Shown in pieces: positions 1 to 8,349 of a stretch of 28,487 nucleotides of DNA. A model generated the notes under the pieces. The model had not been told where the DNA came from, searched no databases, and saw nothing but the letters and a program-made list of their open reading frames with translations. The DNA lies in contig CAZYCA010000002.1 of assembly GCA_964645405.1 (NCBI GenBank), positions 1-28,487 on the forward strand. Reading direction: 5' to 3'. This stretch comes from JAMWDF01 sp964645405. Its GTDB lineage: Bacteria > Ratteibacteria > UBA8468 > B48-G9 > DSTR01. Within the stretch, counting starts at the first letter, position 1. Each line of letters opens with the position of its first letter. A program made the translations under genes and the position numbers.

Positions 1-1293
1 GGTAATCTCCTGTGTCTCTGCCTGCCTGTAAGGAACGGATACCTTCAGAGAAATCCCTTCCTTGCTGCCATAAACAGGTTGACTCCGACCATCTGCCGGC
101 TCTACCATCATCTGCCCCTTCCACGAAGGGTTGAACCAGAATGCCGAATAACCTACTCCAACATTTCCCTCCTGAGGCCGGAGTAAATTGTCGTAAACAC
201 TTGGTGCGTTGGGATGGTTTCTCGCTACACCGACAACTGCCCACCCTGAATCGTCATAATCAGGCATCATCCAGGCTGTTCCCTCCACCGCTTCTTCAAT
301 GGGTCCTTTCCACTTCTCGTCAGAATCAAACCGGATGTATGTTCCATCCTCACACAAAAGCGCGCCATCAAGAATAAAACCACCACCAAACCAGATACTG
401 TTTTCTTCCGCGATTACGTTCTTCCCTATACGGAAAAGCGATGGGTCGATTTCATAGTTCCATATCTGGGAGCACCTTACATAGGGGGGGGATTTCACTG
501 CCAGTTTCCCGTTCACATAAAGGTAATGAAAGGTTTCGCTAACTATGGAAACGCGCGCCCAGCGAACTTTAGCAGGAATTTCCACAACGGTGCGGTACTG
601 CATCCTCGGTTCAGCGCAGGGAACAAGGTAATCAATCTGTACATTATTGCCTTCTGTCTTTGTTAAGAGACGAAAACCTGTGCACGGGACAGGACCTAAA
701 CCATCTGTGGGAATCAAAACATCCTGCCATTCACTTCCCTTTACGGTTACCTCTTTGGAGACATACTCCTTACCACGCTGGTCATTCAATCTTCTCACTG
801 AAATCTGCCAGACGCTCGTCTCCAAACTCTGCTTCATCCTGATTTTCACCGCTGCAATTCTTGGCATGCTATACCCATCTTTTGTCGGAAAACCTATGTG
901 AAGAGGAGGCCCTTTCTTTTCAAAATCTCCCCAGGAGAAAAAAGCACCTGCTGCTGCCACCTTAAAGGAAAGAGTACCTTCTTCAACTTTCACATCCTCC
1001 ATCTGCCACTTCTCATTTATCCCGCAGAGTGTCCCATCATCAAAGTTCCATTTATAAGGAAAACCTTCTTCCAGGTAAGGAGAATATTTTCGTTTTGCCG
1101 GGACTCGGGAAACAAAGTGTCCTTTCAGGTAACGGTTTTCAGGACTTAACCCTTCCTGTGCTATCATCGACTGCAGTCGTTGTTTGATCGCCGCCAGCTC
1201 TTCCGGTGAAAGTACTTTGCTTTCCAGTGTTTGAACAGTTCCCAAAAGGATTGTCCCTGCCAGGGAAAGTACCAGAAACGTTTTCCCACTCAT
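1..1293 (-). CDS. Secreted protein with jelly-roll (GH2/GH78-type) sugar-binding domain, 3' end outside window
   Basis: An open frame of 431 codons runs from ATG 1293 to the window edge without a stop, so the C-terminus is missing. The start is set by GGAGG five bases upstream. Residues 1-25 form a signal peptide (short basic start, then a Leu/Val/Gly core), so the product is exported. Residues about 78-228 look like a beta-sandwich with a WNFDDGTL strand. Residues about 230-350 resemble the N-terminal jelly-roll of GH2 or GH78 enzymes: a VRWARVSI strand, LYVNGK at 258-263, a turn rich in Gly and Phe (WFGGGF), and a PDYDDSGW motif at 344-351. The catalytic part, if any, lies beyond the window. 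It is the third gene of a probable regulator-pseudopilin-secreted protein operon, 71 bp after the pseudopilin. Carbohydrate binding is inferred from fold-level resemblance; a glycosidase is possible but unproven. Confidence 0.75.
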   Translation of the reverse strand, partial: MSGKTFLVLSLAGTILLGTVQTLESKVLSPEELAAIKQRLQSMIAQEGLSPENRYLKGHFVSRVPAKRKYSPYLEEGFPYKWNFDDGTLCGINEKWQMEDVKVEEGTLSFKVAAAGAFFSWGDFEKKGPPLHIGFPTKDGYSMPRIAAVKIRMKQSLETSVWQISVRRLNDQRGKEYVSKEVTVKGSEWQDVLIPTDGLGPVPCTGFRLLTKTEGNNVQIDYLVPCAEPRMQYRTVVEIPAKVRWARVSIVSETFHYLYVNGKLAVKSPPYVRCSQIWNYEIDPSLFRIGKNVIAEENSIWFGGGFILDGALLCEDGTYIRFDSDEKWKGPIEEAVEGTAWMMPDYDDSGWAVVGVARNHPNAPSVYDNLLRPQEGNVGVGYSAFWFNPSWKGQMMVEPADGRSQPVYGSKEGISLKVSVPYRQAETQEIT

Positions 1294-1344
1294 CTGTACC
1301 TCCATTGACAAACAATGAAAAAATCAACACTTCTGGCAAAACCG

Positions 1345-1374
1345 GTTATACTAATAGATGAGCATCACGGCCAA
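1345..1374 (-). promoter_or_regulatory. Possible internal promoter for the secreted jelly-roll protein
   Basis: On the minus strand TTGGCC (1369-1374) is followed after 18 bp by TATAAC (1345-1350). This would start transcription about 45 nt before ATG 1293. The match is modest and the gene may also be read from the upstream regulator promoter. Confidence 0.3.
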
Positions 1375-2132
1375 ATGTCGTTTCTGCCTGTCCAGAACTT
1401 TGAATATCTGCGTTTGCCGGAAGCGTCCGGAAAGGAAACCGAAAAGTTTGTATACTGCAAGCTCTGGATGTGCTCCTTAAGAAATTGACTGCTTGACATC
1501 CAGGCAGCGTGACCTGAGACATAAAGAACATTGAACCCAAGCCCGTGAGAGTTTACAGCGTACCTGGCAGTTGAACCCATCCAGTAAGAAGAAATAGCGC
1601 AAGCATAACCAGATAAACAATCCATTACCAGACAGGCTTCTTCCGGGAAGCGAATAAGAGAAAGTTTCTTGGGCCTCCGCTCGTTCAGGTACCAGTAGTA
1701 AGGATCAGAGGATGATTCCCGGTTCAAAAGACTGCCGTTCATTCTGTAGAGTACCGGACCTTTAATGTTTGCATCCCCTGGAATTCCAGCCTCACTGTAC
1801 TTTGTCGCTGGATGAGCAAAAACAGTATTGATTGCTTGTTTTGGGTCACTTTGAAGATCCTTATACTCACCACTCCTTTTTAAATACGGCCAGAGAATGG
1901 ACCGCCAGTCTCTCATCTCTGCTCCAGGACCAAGCGCTGGTGGCAAATAGTCATCATTATCCTGGGCATACATCATAAAGGCAAGACCAAAATTTTTCAG
2001 GTTGCTCAAACAGGCTGCCTGTTTGGCTTTCTCCCTGGCTGTGGACAGTGCCGGTAAAAGCATCGCTGCCAGAATAGCCACAATTGCCACAACCACAAGC
2101 AATTCAATCAAAGTAAAACCTTTCTTTCCCAT
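1365..2132 (-). CDS. Type II secretion-type pseudopilin (prepilin N-terminal cleavage/methylation domain)
   Basis: The 255-aa protein starts with a class III signal: MGKKG, then FTLIELLVVVAIVAILAAML. Prepilin peptidase would cut between Gly5 and Phe6, and the conserved Glu five residues into the mature protein is present. The hydrophobic helix runs into an amphipathic stretch (STAREKAKQAACLSNLKN) and a YAQDNDDYLPP segment typical of the large DUF1559-like pseudopilin families of Planctomycetes, Lentisphaerae and Omnitrophota. The C-terminal HGLGFNVLYVSGHAAW corresponds to the usual H-x9-DG motif, but the Asp is replaced (VSG instead of ADG). It probably forms part of a pilus-like fibre or acts as a surface adhesin in the inner membrane and periplasm. 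The start has GGAGG five bases upstream. It lies 9 bp after the regulator gene and is surely cotranscribed with it. Confidence 0.88.
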   Translation of the reverse strand: MGKKGFTLIELLVVVAIVAILAAMLLPALSTAREKAKQAACLSNLKNFGLAFMMYAQDNDDYLPPALGPGAEMRDWRSILWPYLKRSGEYKDLQSDPKQAINTVFAHPATKYSEAGIPGDANIKGPVLYRMNGSLLNRESSSDPYYWYLNERRPKKLSLIRFPEEACLVMDCLSGYACAISSYWMGSTARYAVNSHGLGFNVLYVSGHAAWMSSSQFLKEHIQSLQYTNFSVSFPDASGKRRYSKFWTGRNDIWP

Positions 2133-2141
2133 TTTGCCCTC

Positions 2142-3164
2142 CTATCTTTTTTCTTTTATCTCAACCGGAAGAGAAACTGCCACTCTTTCTGTTTCTCCCC
2201 GGATAAACCGTTCCATTTCCCGGATAGCGACCCTGCCTATCTCAGGAAAAGGTTGAATCGCTTCGTGGATATATTCTTTTTCTGGTAATGGATCAGGAAC
2301 TTCATCAAAAGTGGCTATCTCCAGATCTTGAGGGATGCGTAAATTTCTTTCGTGCACCACCTTAAACACAGCCGGCAGATAACTATGACCAAGTACCAGA
2401 ATAGCTGTAGGCTGGAAGGACTGAAGCATCTCTTTAATTGCCCTTACCAGACCCTCAGGATCATTACCGTCTGTTTCTATTAGGGGAGGGAAAGTTAAAC
2501 CGGATTCCTGCAAAGCCTGCTTGAATCCTTCATACCTTTGAAGACAGTAAGACGCTTCTGAATAAGCAACCAGCCCAATCTTTTGATGTCCTCTTTTTAT
2601 CAACAATCTGGTTAACTGGTAGGCGCTTGCCTTGTGGTCTGTACTTACATAATGCACACCTGCACTGGTCAAGATGCGGTTGAGAACCATTAAATTTTTT
2701 ATCCGGGCAGAAGCAATAATGACCTTTTCTAATTCTTCATCTGTGGGTAGCGGAAGGAAAATACCTGACCAGGAATTACCCTGCCATGTTATTTCTTTAT
2801 TCTCAAGAAGTGTTTTGCTTAAAGAACACACTGAAATGTTAATTTTTCTTTTCTCAGTTTCTTCTAGCATTCCTTTTAGAATTAACGCCCAGTCCTGATT
2901 TTTTTCTATTCTTCCGGAAAGCCAGACCACAAGTTTGACTTCATCAAGAATCTGGCTTCCGATAAACGTCCCTTTACCCTGTATCCGGTAAATCAAACCT
3001 TCTTTCTCCAGTTTTTGAAGCGCTTTTCTTACAGTAAGATGGTTTACCCTGAAAAGACGGGAAAGTTCAGTCTGGCTGGGAAGTAAATCTCCTGGTTTAC
3101 CCTTTTCAATTAGTCCTCGCACATATCTGGCAATTTCCTGAGAAGGTACCTTGACTTCTATCAT
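2142..3164 (-). CDS. GntR-family regulator with LacI/PBP1-type ligand-binding domain (AraR-like architecture)
   Basis: This 340-aa regulator has an N-terminal winged helix of GntR type at residues about 5-70: LPSQTELSRLFRVNHLTVRK, then KLEKEGLIYR and the wing GKGTFIGS. From residue 75 onward it resembles the periplasmic-binding fold of LacI regulators: the AYQLTRLLIKRGHQKIGLV and RYEGFKQALQ segments, AILVLGHSYLPAVF, and IPQDLEIATFDE near the C-terminus. Such proteins usually bind a sugar or sugar-like ligand in the C-domain and release DNA. Adjacent secreted proteins with carbohydrate-binding folds support a saccharide inducer, although the ligand is unknown. The ATG at 3164 has no Shine-Dalgarno sequence and lies 6 bp after a strong -10 box, so the mRNA is probably leaderless. 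A palindrome inside its own promoter suggests autoregulation. Confidence 0.88.
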   Translation of the reverse strand: MIEVKVPSQEIARYVRGLIEKGKPGDLLPSQTELSRLFRVNHLTVRKALQKLEKEGLIYRIQGKGTFIGSQILDEVKLVVWLSGRIEKNQDWALILKGMLEETEKRKINISVCSLSKTLLENKEITWQGNSWSGIFLPLPTDEELEKVIIASARIKNLMVLNRILTSAGVHYVSTDHKASAYQLTRLLIKRGHQKIGLVAYSEASYCLQRYEGFKQALQESGLTFPPLIETDGNDPEGLVRAIKEMLQSFQPTAILVLGHSYLPAVFKVVHERNLRIPQDLEIATFDEVPDPLPEKEYIHEAIQPFPEIGRVAIREMERFIRGETERVAVSLPVEIKEKR

Positions 3165-3178
3165 GCCATAAATATACT
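3151..3178 (+). promoter_or_regulatory. Promoter of the two-gene secreted-protein operon
   Basis: On the plus strand TTGACT (3151-3156) is followed after 16 bp by TATACT (3173-3178). The predicted start is near 3185, leaving a leader of about 50 nt with AAGGGAG five bases before ATG 3236. It overlaps the opposite promoter of the regulator, and the -35 box lies within the first codons of the regulator gene. Confidence 0.6.
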
Positions 3179-3199
3179 ATATATATACAAGCTTGTCAA
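3171..3199 (-). promoter_or_regulatory. Promoter of the GntR-type regulator operon (leaderless)
   Basis: On the minus strand TTGACA (3194-3199) is followed after 17 bp by TATATT (3171-3176). The regulator ATG begins 6 bp after the -10 box, so transcription should start at or next to the A of the start codon. Confidence 0.7.
3187..3196. promoter_or_regulatory. Candidate operator palindrome ACAAGCTTGT
   Basis: A perfect 10-bp inverted repeat sits between the -10 and -35 boxes of the regulator promoter and overlaps that -35 box by three bases. It is also just downstream of the divergent promoter's -10 box. A repressor bound here would block both directions. Binding by the neighbouring GntR-type regulator is inferred from position only. 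Confidence 0.45.
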
Positions 3200-3235
3200 G
3201 CACCACCTTTAGCCAGGTAAAGCAAGGGAGAAACT

Positions 3236-4852
3236 ATGAGTACATCAGTGGCCCAAAATCTTCTGTTTTTTACTCTGGTGTTATTTTTTTTCCGGGAGGC
3301 GGTCGTGACTGCCAGTAATTATCAGACAGACTTCAAATTGGTAACAGAAGGAAACCAAACATCTCTTTTTGACGGACAGGAGAAGATTCTTACTTATTAT
3401 CCTGATTTTGTTCGCTTCGGTTGTTTGAAACTTGTACCTGGTGGCAGAGAAATGTTTCCTCATCCGGCGATGAGATGGGGACCATACGGCTGGTTTTTTC
3501 CTTACTGGGGATATCAGGTGGGTAAACCCAAACAGGTTTCCTTCCACGCCTCAACCACTAAGGATAAGGCAAAATTTCGTCTAATAACAGAAATGGAACC
3601 ATTTGGACTGATAAGTGACTGGCAGATGGAGGTAACTTATGATGAGCAGTTGCGCTGTTATTCTTATTATGTGAAAACAATAGCCACTGTAACAAAAGAT
3701 TTAAACCCTGATACTTACCCGCCACTTTTCTGGGAATACTTTGACCTTTTCCCCCAGGGACTGTTTGACTATAAAACCGGACCTCAATTTTATAAGGACG
3801 GCACCAAAGTAAACTTCCCGGGACCAATGTGGGACTACATTGTCTATCAGAGAGGAAAAGATATCGGCGATTATTATGCCCAAAAACCTACCTGGGTAAA
3901 GGTTCCCCTTAATCGCCTGGTCACCAGCGCTTCCAGTGGAATCAAAGTAGCCAGAGATGGCTATATCGGGTTTATGAATAATCCTGCTGGCAATCCCATG
4001 GTACAGCTGCTGGGAGATACAGCTGCCATCACTACCATAGAGCAATGCAACTGGTTTTATGACCTTCATTTTCTTCTGGACCTTGTTAGCAAGAAAGAAG
4101 TTCCACCTAAAGGTTTTTCTGTCCAGGCGTGTTTCCGCATAGTTAACTTTGATTCAGTCATGACTGCTGAGGTCCTGAAAGAAGCCATTCTGGTCGGCTA
4201 TCCTCCTGCAGAAAGGATTCAGAAGAGGTATCCAAGGTATGAGGAAACAGGCCTCAATAGCTTTGAAAACATCGTCACCATTGACGCACCCGAACACAGC
4301 AGAATATGGCATCCTTTCCACCATCACATTGCTGATTATCACCCGGGCGTGATGAGGATTGACTACAATCAGACACCGGAAAACGAATGCTCCTGGGTAA
4401 CTAACTGCGCCAGGACAGGAACCTGTTCCTTACGGGTGCGAACAACTACCGAAAGTGTTGCTGGCTGGCAGACACCACTGTTTGACCGCCCCAGAGTACA
4501 GCCAGGAAAAAGGTATCGTCTTTCAGTTTATATCCGGACCGAAAACCTAAAAGGTAAAGGAGCCACCTTAGGATATTTTCCCGGGAAAGAGGAAAAGAGT
4601 TACAGTTTTTCTTCCAGACCAGAGGAGGCAGTAAAGATAAGACCAATCTTTGCCCCAATCTGGGTGAAAGAAACCAGTGACTGGACAAAGGTGGAAATTA
4701 TCACTCCTCCTATGGAGGAACAAATCTTAGGCCGGGTACTGGAATGGGAATTAAGGGAATGTCTGATTCAGCCGGTCCTGTGGCATGAAGGAAAAGGTAC
4801 TTCCTGGTTTGACGATTTTGTTCTGGAGGAGTATTCCGGAGAAAATCACTAA
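3236..4852 (+). CDS. Secreted protein with C-terminal CBM4/9-like domain
   Basis: A 538-aa protein with an N-terminal signal peptide (hydrophobic core LLFFTLVLFFF, residues 9-19, then a VVTAS cleavage region). Residues about 30-330 are rich in aromatic and beta-strand segments (for example GPYGWFFPYWGY) and belong to no family I can name with confidence. Residues about 380-535 resemble family 4/9 carbohydrate-binding or galactose-binding-like modules: a Cys-containing GTCSLRVR strand, then the typical VQPGKRYRLSVYIRTENLKG segment, and a terminal SWFDDFVLEEY. The start has AAGGGAG five bases upstream. It is first in an operon with the large propeller protein (32 bp gap) and diverges from the regulator gene. 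It probably acts outside the inner membrane on a polysaccharide or glycoprotein; no catalytic residues are evident. Confidence 0.75.
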   Translation: MSTSVAQNLLFFTLVLFFFREAVVTASNYQTDFKLVTEGNQTSLFDGQEKILTYYPDFVRFGCLKLVPGGREMFPHPAMRWGPYGWFFPYWGYQVGKPKQVSFHASTTKDKAKFRLITEMEPFGLISDWQMEVTYDEQLRCYSYYVKTIATVTKDLNPDTYPPLFWEYFDLFPQGLFDYKTGPQFYKDGTKVNFPGPMWDYIVYQRGKDIGDYYAQKPTWVKVPLNRLVTSASSGIKVARDGYIGFMNNPAGNPMVQLLGDTAAITTIEQCNWFYDLHFLLDLVSKKEVPPKGFSVQACFRIVNFDSVMTAEVLKEAILVGYPPAERIQKRYPRYEETGLNSFENIVTIDAPEHSRIWHPFHHHIADYHPGVMRIDYNQTPENECSWVTNCARTGTCSLRVRTTTESVAGWQTPLFDRPRVQPGKRYRLSVYIRTENLKGKGATLGYFPGKEEKSYSFSSRPEEAVKIRPIFAPIWVKETSDWTKVEIITPPMEEQILGRVLEWELRECLIQPVLWHEGKGTSWFDDFVLEEYSGENH

Positions 4853-4884
4853 AACAAGGTGTGAAGAACCAGCAGGAGGTGAAA

Positions 4885-7800
4885 GTGGAGAAAAAATTTT
4901 TCATTTTGCTCTTTTTATTGTTAGTTGAAATGCTTTTCGCTTCCAGCAAAGTAGATTTGAAAGAAACTATACAGGACGGTAAGCGCATAGTAATAATGGA
5001 AAATAACATTATAAAGGTAGTACTTGTACCAGAAATTGCCAGACTTCCCCTCTCTTATTTCTACAAACCAACCAGCCAGGAAATGTTTGTCCACCCGGAA
5101 CCACTTTCTACCCCCAATACTTCTCAACGTCATGTGTATTACGGTGGTATCATTGATTCTCTGCCCTGGGTTAGCGGCCTGGTTGAAGGAAAGGTAGATC
5201 GAGTTCGTTTCCCGGTAAAAGGATATCTTTACTTTTCCAAATGGAAAGACAAAACCGGCAGAACAAAACAATCTGTCTGGTGGCAGGGAGAAACTGAAAT
5301 AACCTACCAGGACCCGGCAACAAACCAGCCCAGCACCCTCTTATTCCAGAAAAGGATAACCGCTTTTTCTCATTCTGCCAGACTTATGATGGATTATCTG
5401 ATTCGTAACACAGGAAAACAAAAGGCACGTTTCACTTTTGACATTCACAGCCGTACTGCCATCAACAAATATGATGAAGGTGACTACTTCCATGCTCCTG
5501 GTGACCGCTGTTATCTCTATGAACTGGTAAATTTCCCTGAATTAGAAGCCAGAGGTTATCAGGTAGACAACTGGGTAGACTGGCCATTACCGGAAGCAAC
5601 AGATTTCCGTCCTGGTAAGGAAATAAGGTACATCATGGTTTATCTTCCAGCAGATTGGTGTGTGGTGGGTGACGACAAAAGCAAAGAATGTTTATTCTTT
5701 GTGGCTGGTCCGGTGAAAATAGAAAGAACAACTGACCAGATGAAGATGGGTATTTTTATGACCAATAGCGGCTATGTTGTCCAGCCCTGCTTGAGTTATG
5801 CTCTTCAAGCGAATGCTCACCGGTGGGAAAGACCAGAAGAGACAGTACTGCTTGAACCCGGCGAAACCTGCCGGTTTTCTCTAAGCCTTGTCGCCTATCA
5901 CGGGATTTCTCGCGCTGAAGTTATGAAAATTGATGCTGTGCTTCCAGAGGTCTTAGTGTTGACCAGACCGGTGATGCGTTATCTTGAGGGAGGCGAAAAA
6001 ATTAGTCTGGATGGTGAAATACTCTTATCTGCGGCTGGAAAATTGAAACTACTAACGGGGAAAAAAGTTCTGGCGGAGAAAGAAGTTCAGCCTGGCTTTT
6101 TTTCTTTACAACAGTGGGGACACGTACAGGCTGAAGAAAAACCAGTCTCTTTATACTTTGAAGGCAGTAACGGTCCACAGTTAATCAGGACTTTTTCTCC
6201 TGGTTGGAAAGCCCCTTCCTGGAAGTTCCCCTATAAGTTTCGTAAAAAGCTAAAGGTAGAAAAAAATGTTGTCTCTGGTGAATTGAGGAATTTCCCTGTG
6301 TTGGTCTTGTTGAAAGATATGCATGTAAAAGATACCAGAAATTTCCTTTTCACAGCCGCAGATGGGCTTACCCCGCTGCCGAAAGAATTCCTTTCTTATG
6401 ATAGCTGTACCAATACCAGCTCCTGGCGCGTCCAGGTCCCATTTCTCTCTTCTGAGAAAGACAACATAATTTACGTCTATTATGGTGGTCCAGCCAGAGA
6501 TTTTAACCGTAAAAGTACTAAGGTGGGGGATGCCCACCACTTTCTCATCTGGTCTTCAGAAACAATTTCTGATTTGCGGACCACCAAGCAGAATCCTTTA
6601 ACTCCTTCCATTAACGTTCCCTTAACTGGAAACTCTTTGACTGTCGAAGCCTGGTTTTATCAAGACGATGTCAGAGCTGAAAAAATGCAAACACTGGTAG
6701 CAAAATGGAAAGTGCAAAATTCCTGGGGAAAATTCACCGCTTTTGACGCTGGAAAAACATCTGGGCTTGATACTACAGGTTATCTTGGAGGTGTCTTTGA
6801 CGGCCGTTACGTTTATTTTTCTCCCCAGCACGATACCCGCCAGCGGCATGGAAAAGTGCTGAGATATGATACTCAGAGAGATTTCAAAAATCTTACCAGC
6901 TGGGAAGCCTATGACGCCGGTAATACCTCTGGTCTAAACACAAAAGGATACTACGGCGCTGTTTTTGATGGTAATTATGTTTATTTCGTACCGAGGTTTG
7001 ACGGTGTCGGATATCATTCCCGGGTGCTGCGTTATGATACTCGCAAAGCCTTTAGCCGCTCTTCCAGCTGGGAAGCCTATGACGCCGGACTACCCATTTC
7101 TTATCAATCTGCAGCTTTTGATGGACGGTATATTTATTTCGCCCCTGGCAGTGGTCAGGATAAAGAAAAAGGACATAGTGGCAAGATTTTGCGATATGAC
7201 ACCCATTCTCCCTTCAAACAAAAAAGCAGCTGGTCAGTTTATGATGCCGGTCAGAGTTTCGGGTTAAAAGCAAGAGACTTTGATGGAGCAGTCTTTGACG
7301 GCAGATATGTTTACTTTGTTCCGCTGAGTCACTCTGTTGTCCTGCGTTATGATACCAGGAAGATTTTCACAGAACCAGATAGTTGGGCTGTACACGATGC
7401 CGCAACTACAGGAATGGGTCGTTGTGTAGGAGGTATTTTTGACGGCAGATATGTTTACTTTGTACCCTATGGAAGAAGCCGGACTGTGGTAAGGTACGAT
7501 ACTGAAAAACCTTTTGAAGAAGATACCTCCTGGCAGTCCTGGAACATTGGCAATAGTTCAGACCTTGATACAGTTGGCTATGACGGAGCTGCTTTTGATG
7601 GCCGTTACATCTATTTCATCCCTTTTTATAACGAGGAAAGAATTTTCCACGGCCGGTTTCTGCGCTATGACACCTTAAAAGATTTCTGCAATGCGCAGGC
7701 ATGGCAGGCAATAGATGCTGGTCAAACAGAGGGGCTTGTTACCATCGGGTATAATGGTGCTGTCTTTGATGGCCGTTACCTTTATTGTGTACCATGGCAC

Positions 7801-8349
7801 GATGGTGCGGAGTTCCTTGAAACCGGCAAAATTTCAGGACACGGAAGGGTGTTGCGTTACGATACCACCGGAGAAAATGCTACTTTTGTTTTGAAATATA
7901 TGGACTGCGGTCATAATGGTGGCCTGACTGCAGCTGTTCCCGGTCCTTCCTTTACTGTAGCTCTACAAAACAACACAGTCGCCACCGTGAGAGCCAGCAA
8001 AATTCCTTCTTCTGGATGGCACCATCTGGCTGGGGTCTTTGATGGTAAAGAAATCTATCTCTATCTTGATGGTGTCCTGATTAGCCGCCAGCGAGCCATG
8101 GGAAAGTTGCAGAAAAATAGTGTCCCTGTTACTATCGGGAGTCTCGCAGAAGGCGGCAGTTTCTTTTCCGGGAAGATTAAGGAGGTTAGAATCTCTGACA
8201 CAGCCAGAAGTTCCTGCTATCTGAGCACCACCTACCGGAATCTGAAAGACCCGGAAACTTTTCTTCAGGCAGGACCGGAAGAGACCTGTCCTGAAGGGAA
8301 AAACACGGTTTCAAAATTCAGGCAAAAAGAATCCGGGCAGAATGAATAA
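4885..8349 (+). CDS. Large secreted multidomain protein: mutarotase-like, DUF2341, and LamG domain split by a seven-blade propeller
   Basis: The start is placed at GTG 4885 because AGGAGGT lies at 4874-4880, five bases away. A GTG at 4861 is in frame but has no ribosome site and would put a charged stretch before the signal peptide. The 1154-aa product begins with a signal peptide (KKFFILLFLLLVEMLFASS). Residues about 20-350 resemble a galactose-mutarotase-like beta-sandwich (NNIIKVVLVPEIARL, then EMFVHPEP). Residues about 446-535 match DUF2341 (WKFPYKFRKKLKV to IIYVYYGGPA). A LamG/ConA-like domain opens at 578-608 (SLTVEAWFYQ, TLVAKW) and resumes only at 1021-1110 (SFTVAL, GWHHLAGVFDGKEIYLYLDG). 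Between these lie seven repeats of 49-60 residues. The tail overlaps the convergent PHP gene by 32 bp. Likely role: binding or processing extracellular glycans; no catalytic site is obvious. Confidence 0.82.
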   Translation: MEKKFFILLFLLLVEMLFASSKVDLKETIQDGKRIVIMENNIIKVVLVPEIARLPLSYFYKPTSQEMFVHPEPLSTPNTSQRHVYYGGIIDSLPWVSGLVEGKVDRVRFPVKGYLYFSKWKDKTGRTKQSVWWQGETEITYQDPATNQPSTLLFQKRITAFSHSARLMMDYLIRNTGKQKARFTFDIHSRTAINKYDEGDYFHAPGDRCYLYELVNFPELEARGYQVDNWVDWPLPEATDFRPGKEIRYIMVYLPADWCVVGDDKSKECLFFVAGPVKIERTTDQMKMGIFMTNSGYVVQPCLSYALQANAHRWERPEETVLLEPGETCRFSLSLVAYHGISRAEVMKIDAVLPEVLVLTRPVMRYLEGGEKISLDGEILLSAAGKLKLLTGKKVLAEKEVQPGFFSLQQWGHVQAEEKPVSLYFEGSNGPQLIRTFSPGWKAPSWKFPYKFRKKLKVEKNVVSGELRNFPVLVLLKDMHVKDTRNFLFTAADGLTPLPKEFLSYDSCTNTSSWRVQVPFLSSEKDNIIYVYYGGPARDFNRKSTKVGDAHHFLIWSSETISDLRTTKQNPLTPSINVPLTGNSLTVEAWFYQDDVRAEKMQTLVAKWKVQNSWGKFTAFDAGKTSGLDTTGYLGGVFDGRYVYFSPQHDTRQRHGKVLRYDTQRDFKNLTSWEAYDAGNTSGLNTKGYYGAVFDGNYVYFVPRFDGVGYHSRVLRYDTRKAFSRSSSWEAYDAGLPISYQSAAFDGRYIYFAPGSGQDKEKGHSGKILRYDTHSPFKQKSSWSVYDAGQSFGLKARDFDGAVFDGRYVYFVPLSHSVVLRYDTRKIFTEPDSWAVHDAATTGMGRCVGGIFDGRYVYFVPYGRSRTVVRYDTEKPFEEDTSWQSWNIGNSSDLDTVGYDGAAFDGRYIYFIPFYNEERIFHGRFLRYDTLKDFCNAQAWQAIDAGQTEGLVTIGYNGAVFDGRYLYCVPWHDGAEFLETGKISGHGRVLRYDTTGENATFVLKYMDCGHNGGLTAAVPGPSFTVALQNNTVATVRASKIPSSGWHHLAGVFDGKEIYLYLDGVLISRQRAMGKLQKNSVPVTIGSLAEGGSFFSGKIKEVRISDTARSSCYLSTTYRNLKDPETFLQAGPEETCPEGKNTVSKFRQKESGQNE
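6724..7881 (+). repeat. Seven tandem protein repeats (predicted seven-bladed beta-propeller)
   Basis: Repeat units begin with a Trp codon at 6724, 6901, 7069, 7231, 7384, 7531 and 7702, all in the same frame. Each has the pattern W-x-x-Y/F-D-A-G, then G-Y-x-G-A-V-F-D-G-R-Y-V-Y-F-V-P, then L-R-Y-D-T, and a closing F-x5-S. Unit length is 59, 56, 54, 51, 49, 57 and about 60 residues. Seven units of about 50 residues with alternating hydrophobic strands fit a closed seven-bladed propeller. DNA identity between units is clearly lower than protein similarity, so the array is not a recent expansion. Confidence 0.8.

Noticed and set aside
1139..1339. Short minus-strand open frame at the start of the jelly-roll protein gene
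   Set aside because: It is an out-of-frame shadow; the neighbouring frame from ATG 1293 has a ribosome site, a signal peptide and stays open to the window edge.
4861..4884. GTG 4861 as the start of the propeller protein
   Set aside because: AGGAGGT lies inside this stretch and is placed for GTG 4885, which also gives a better signal peptide.
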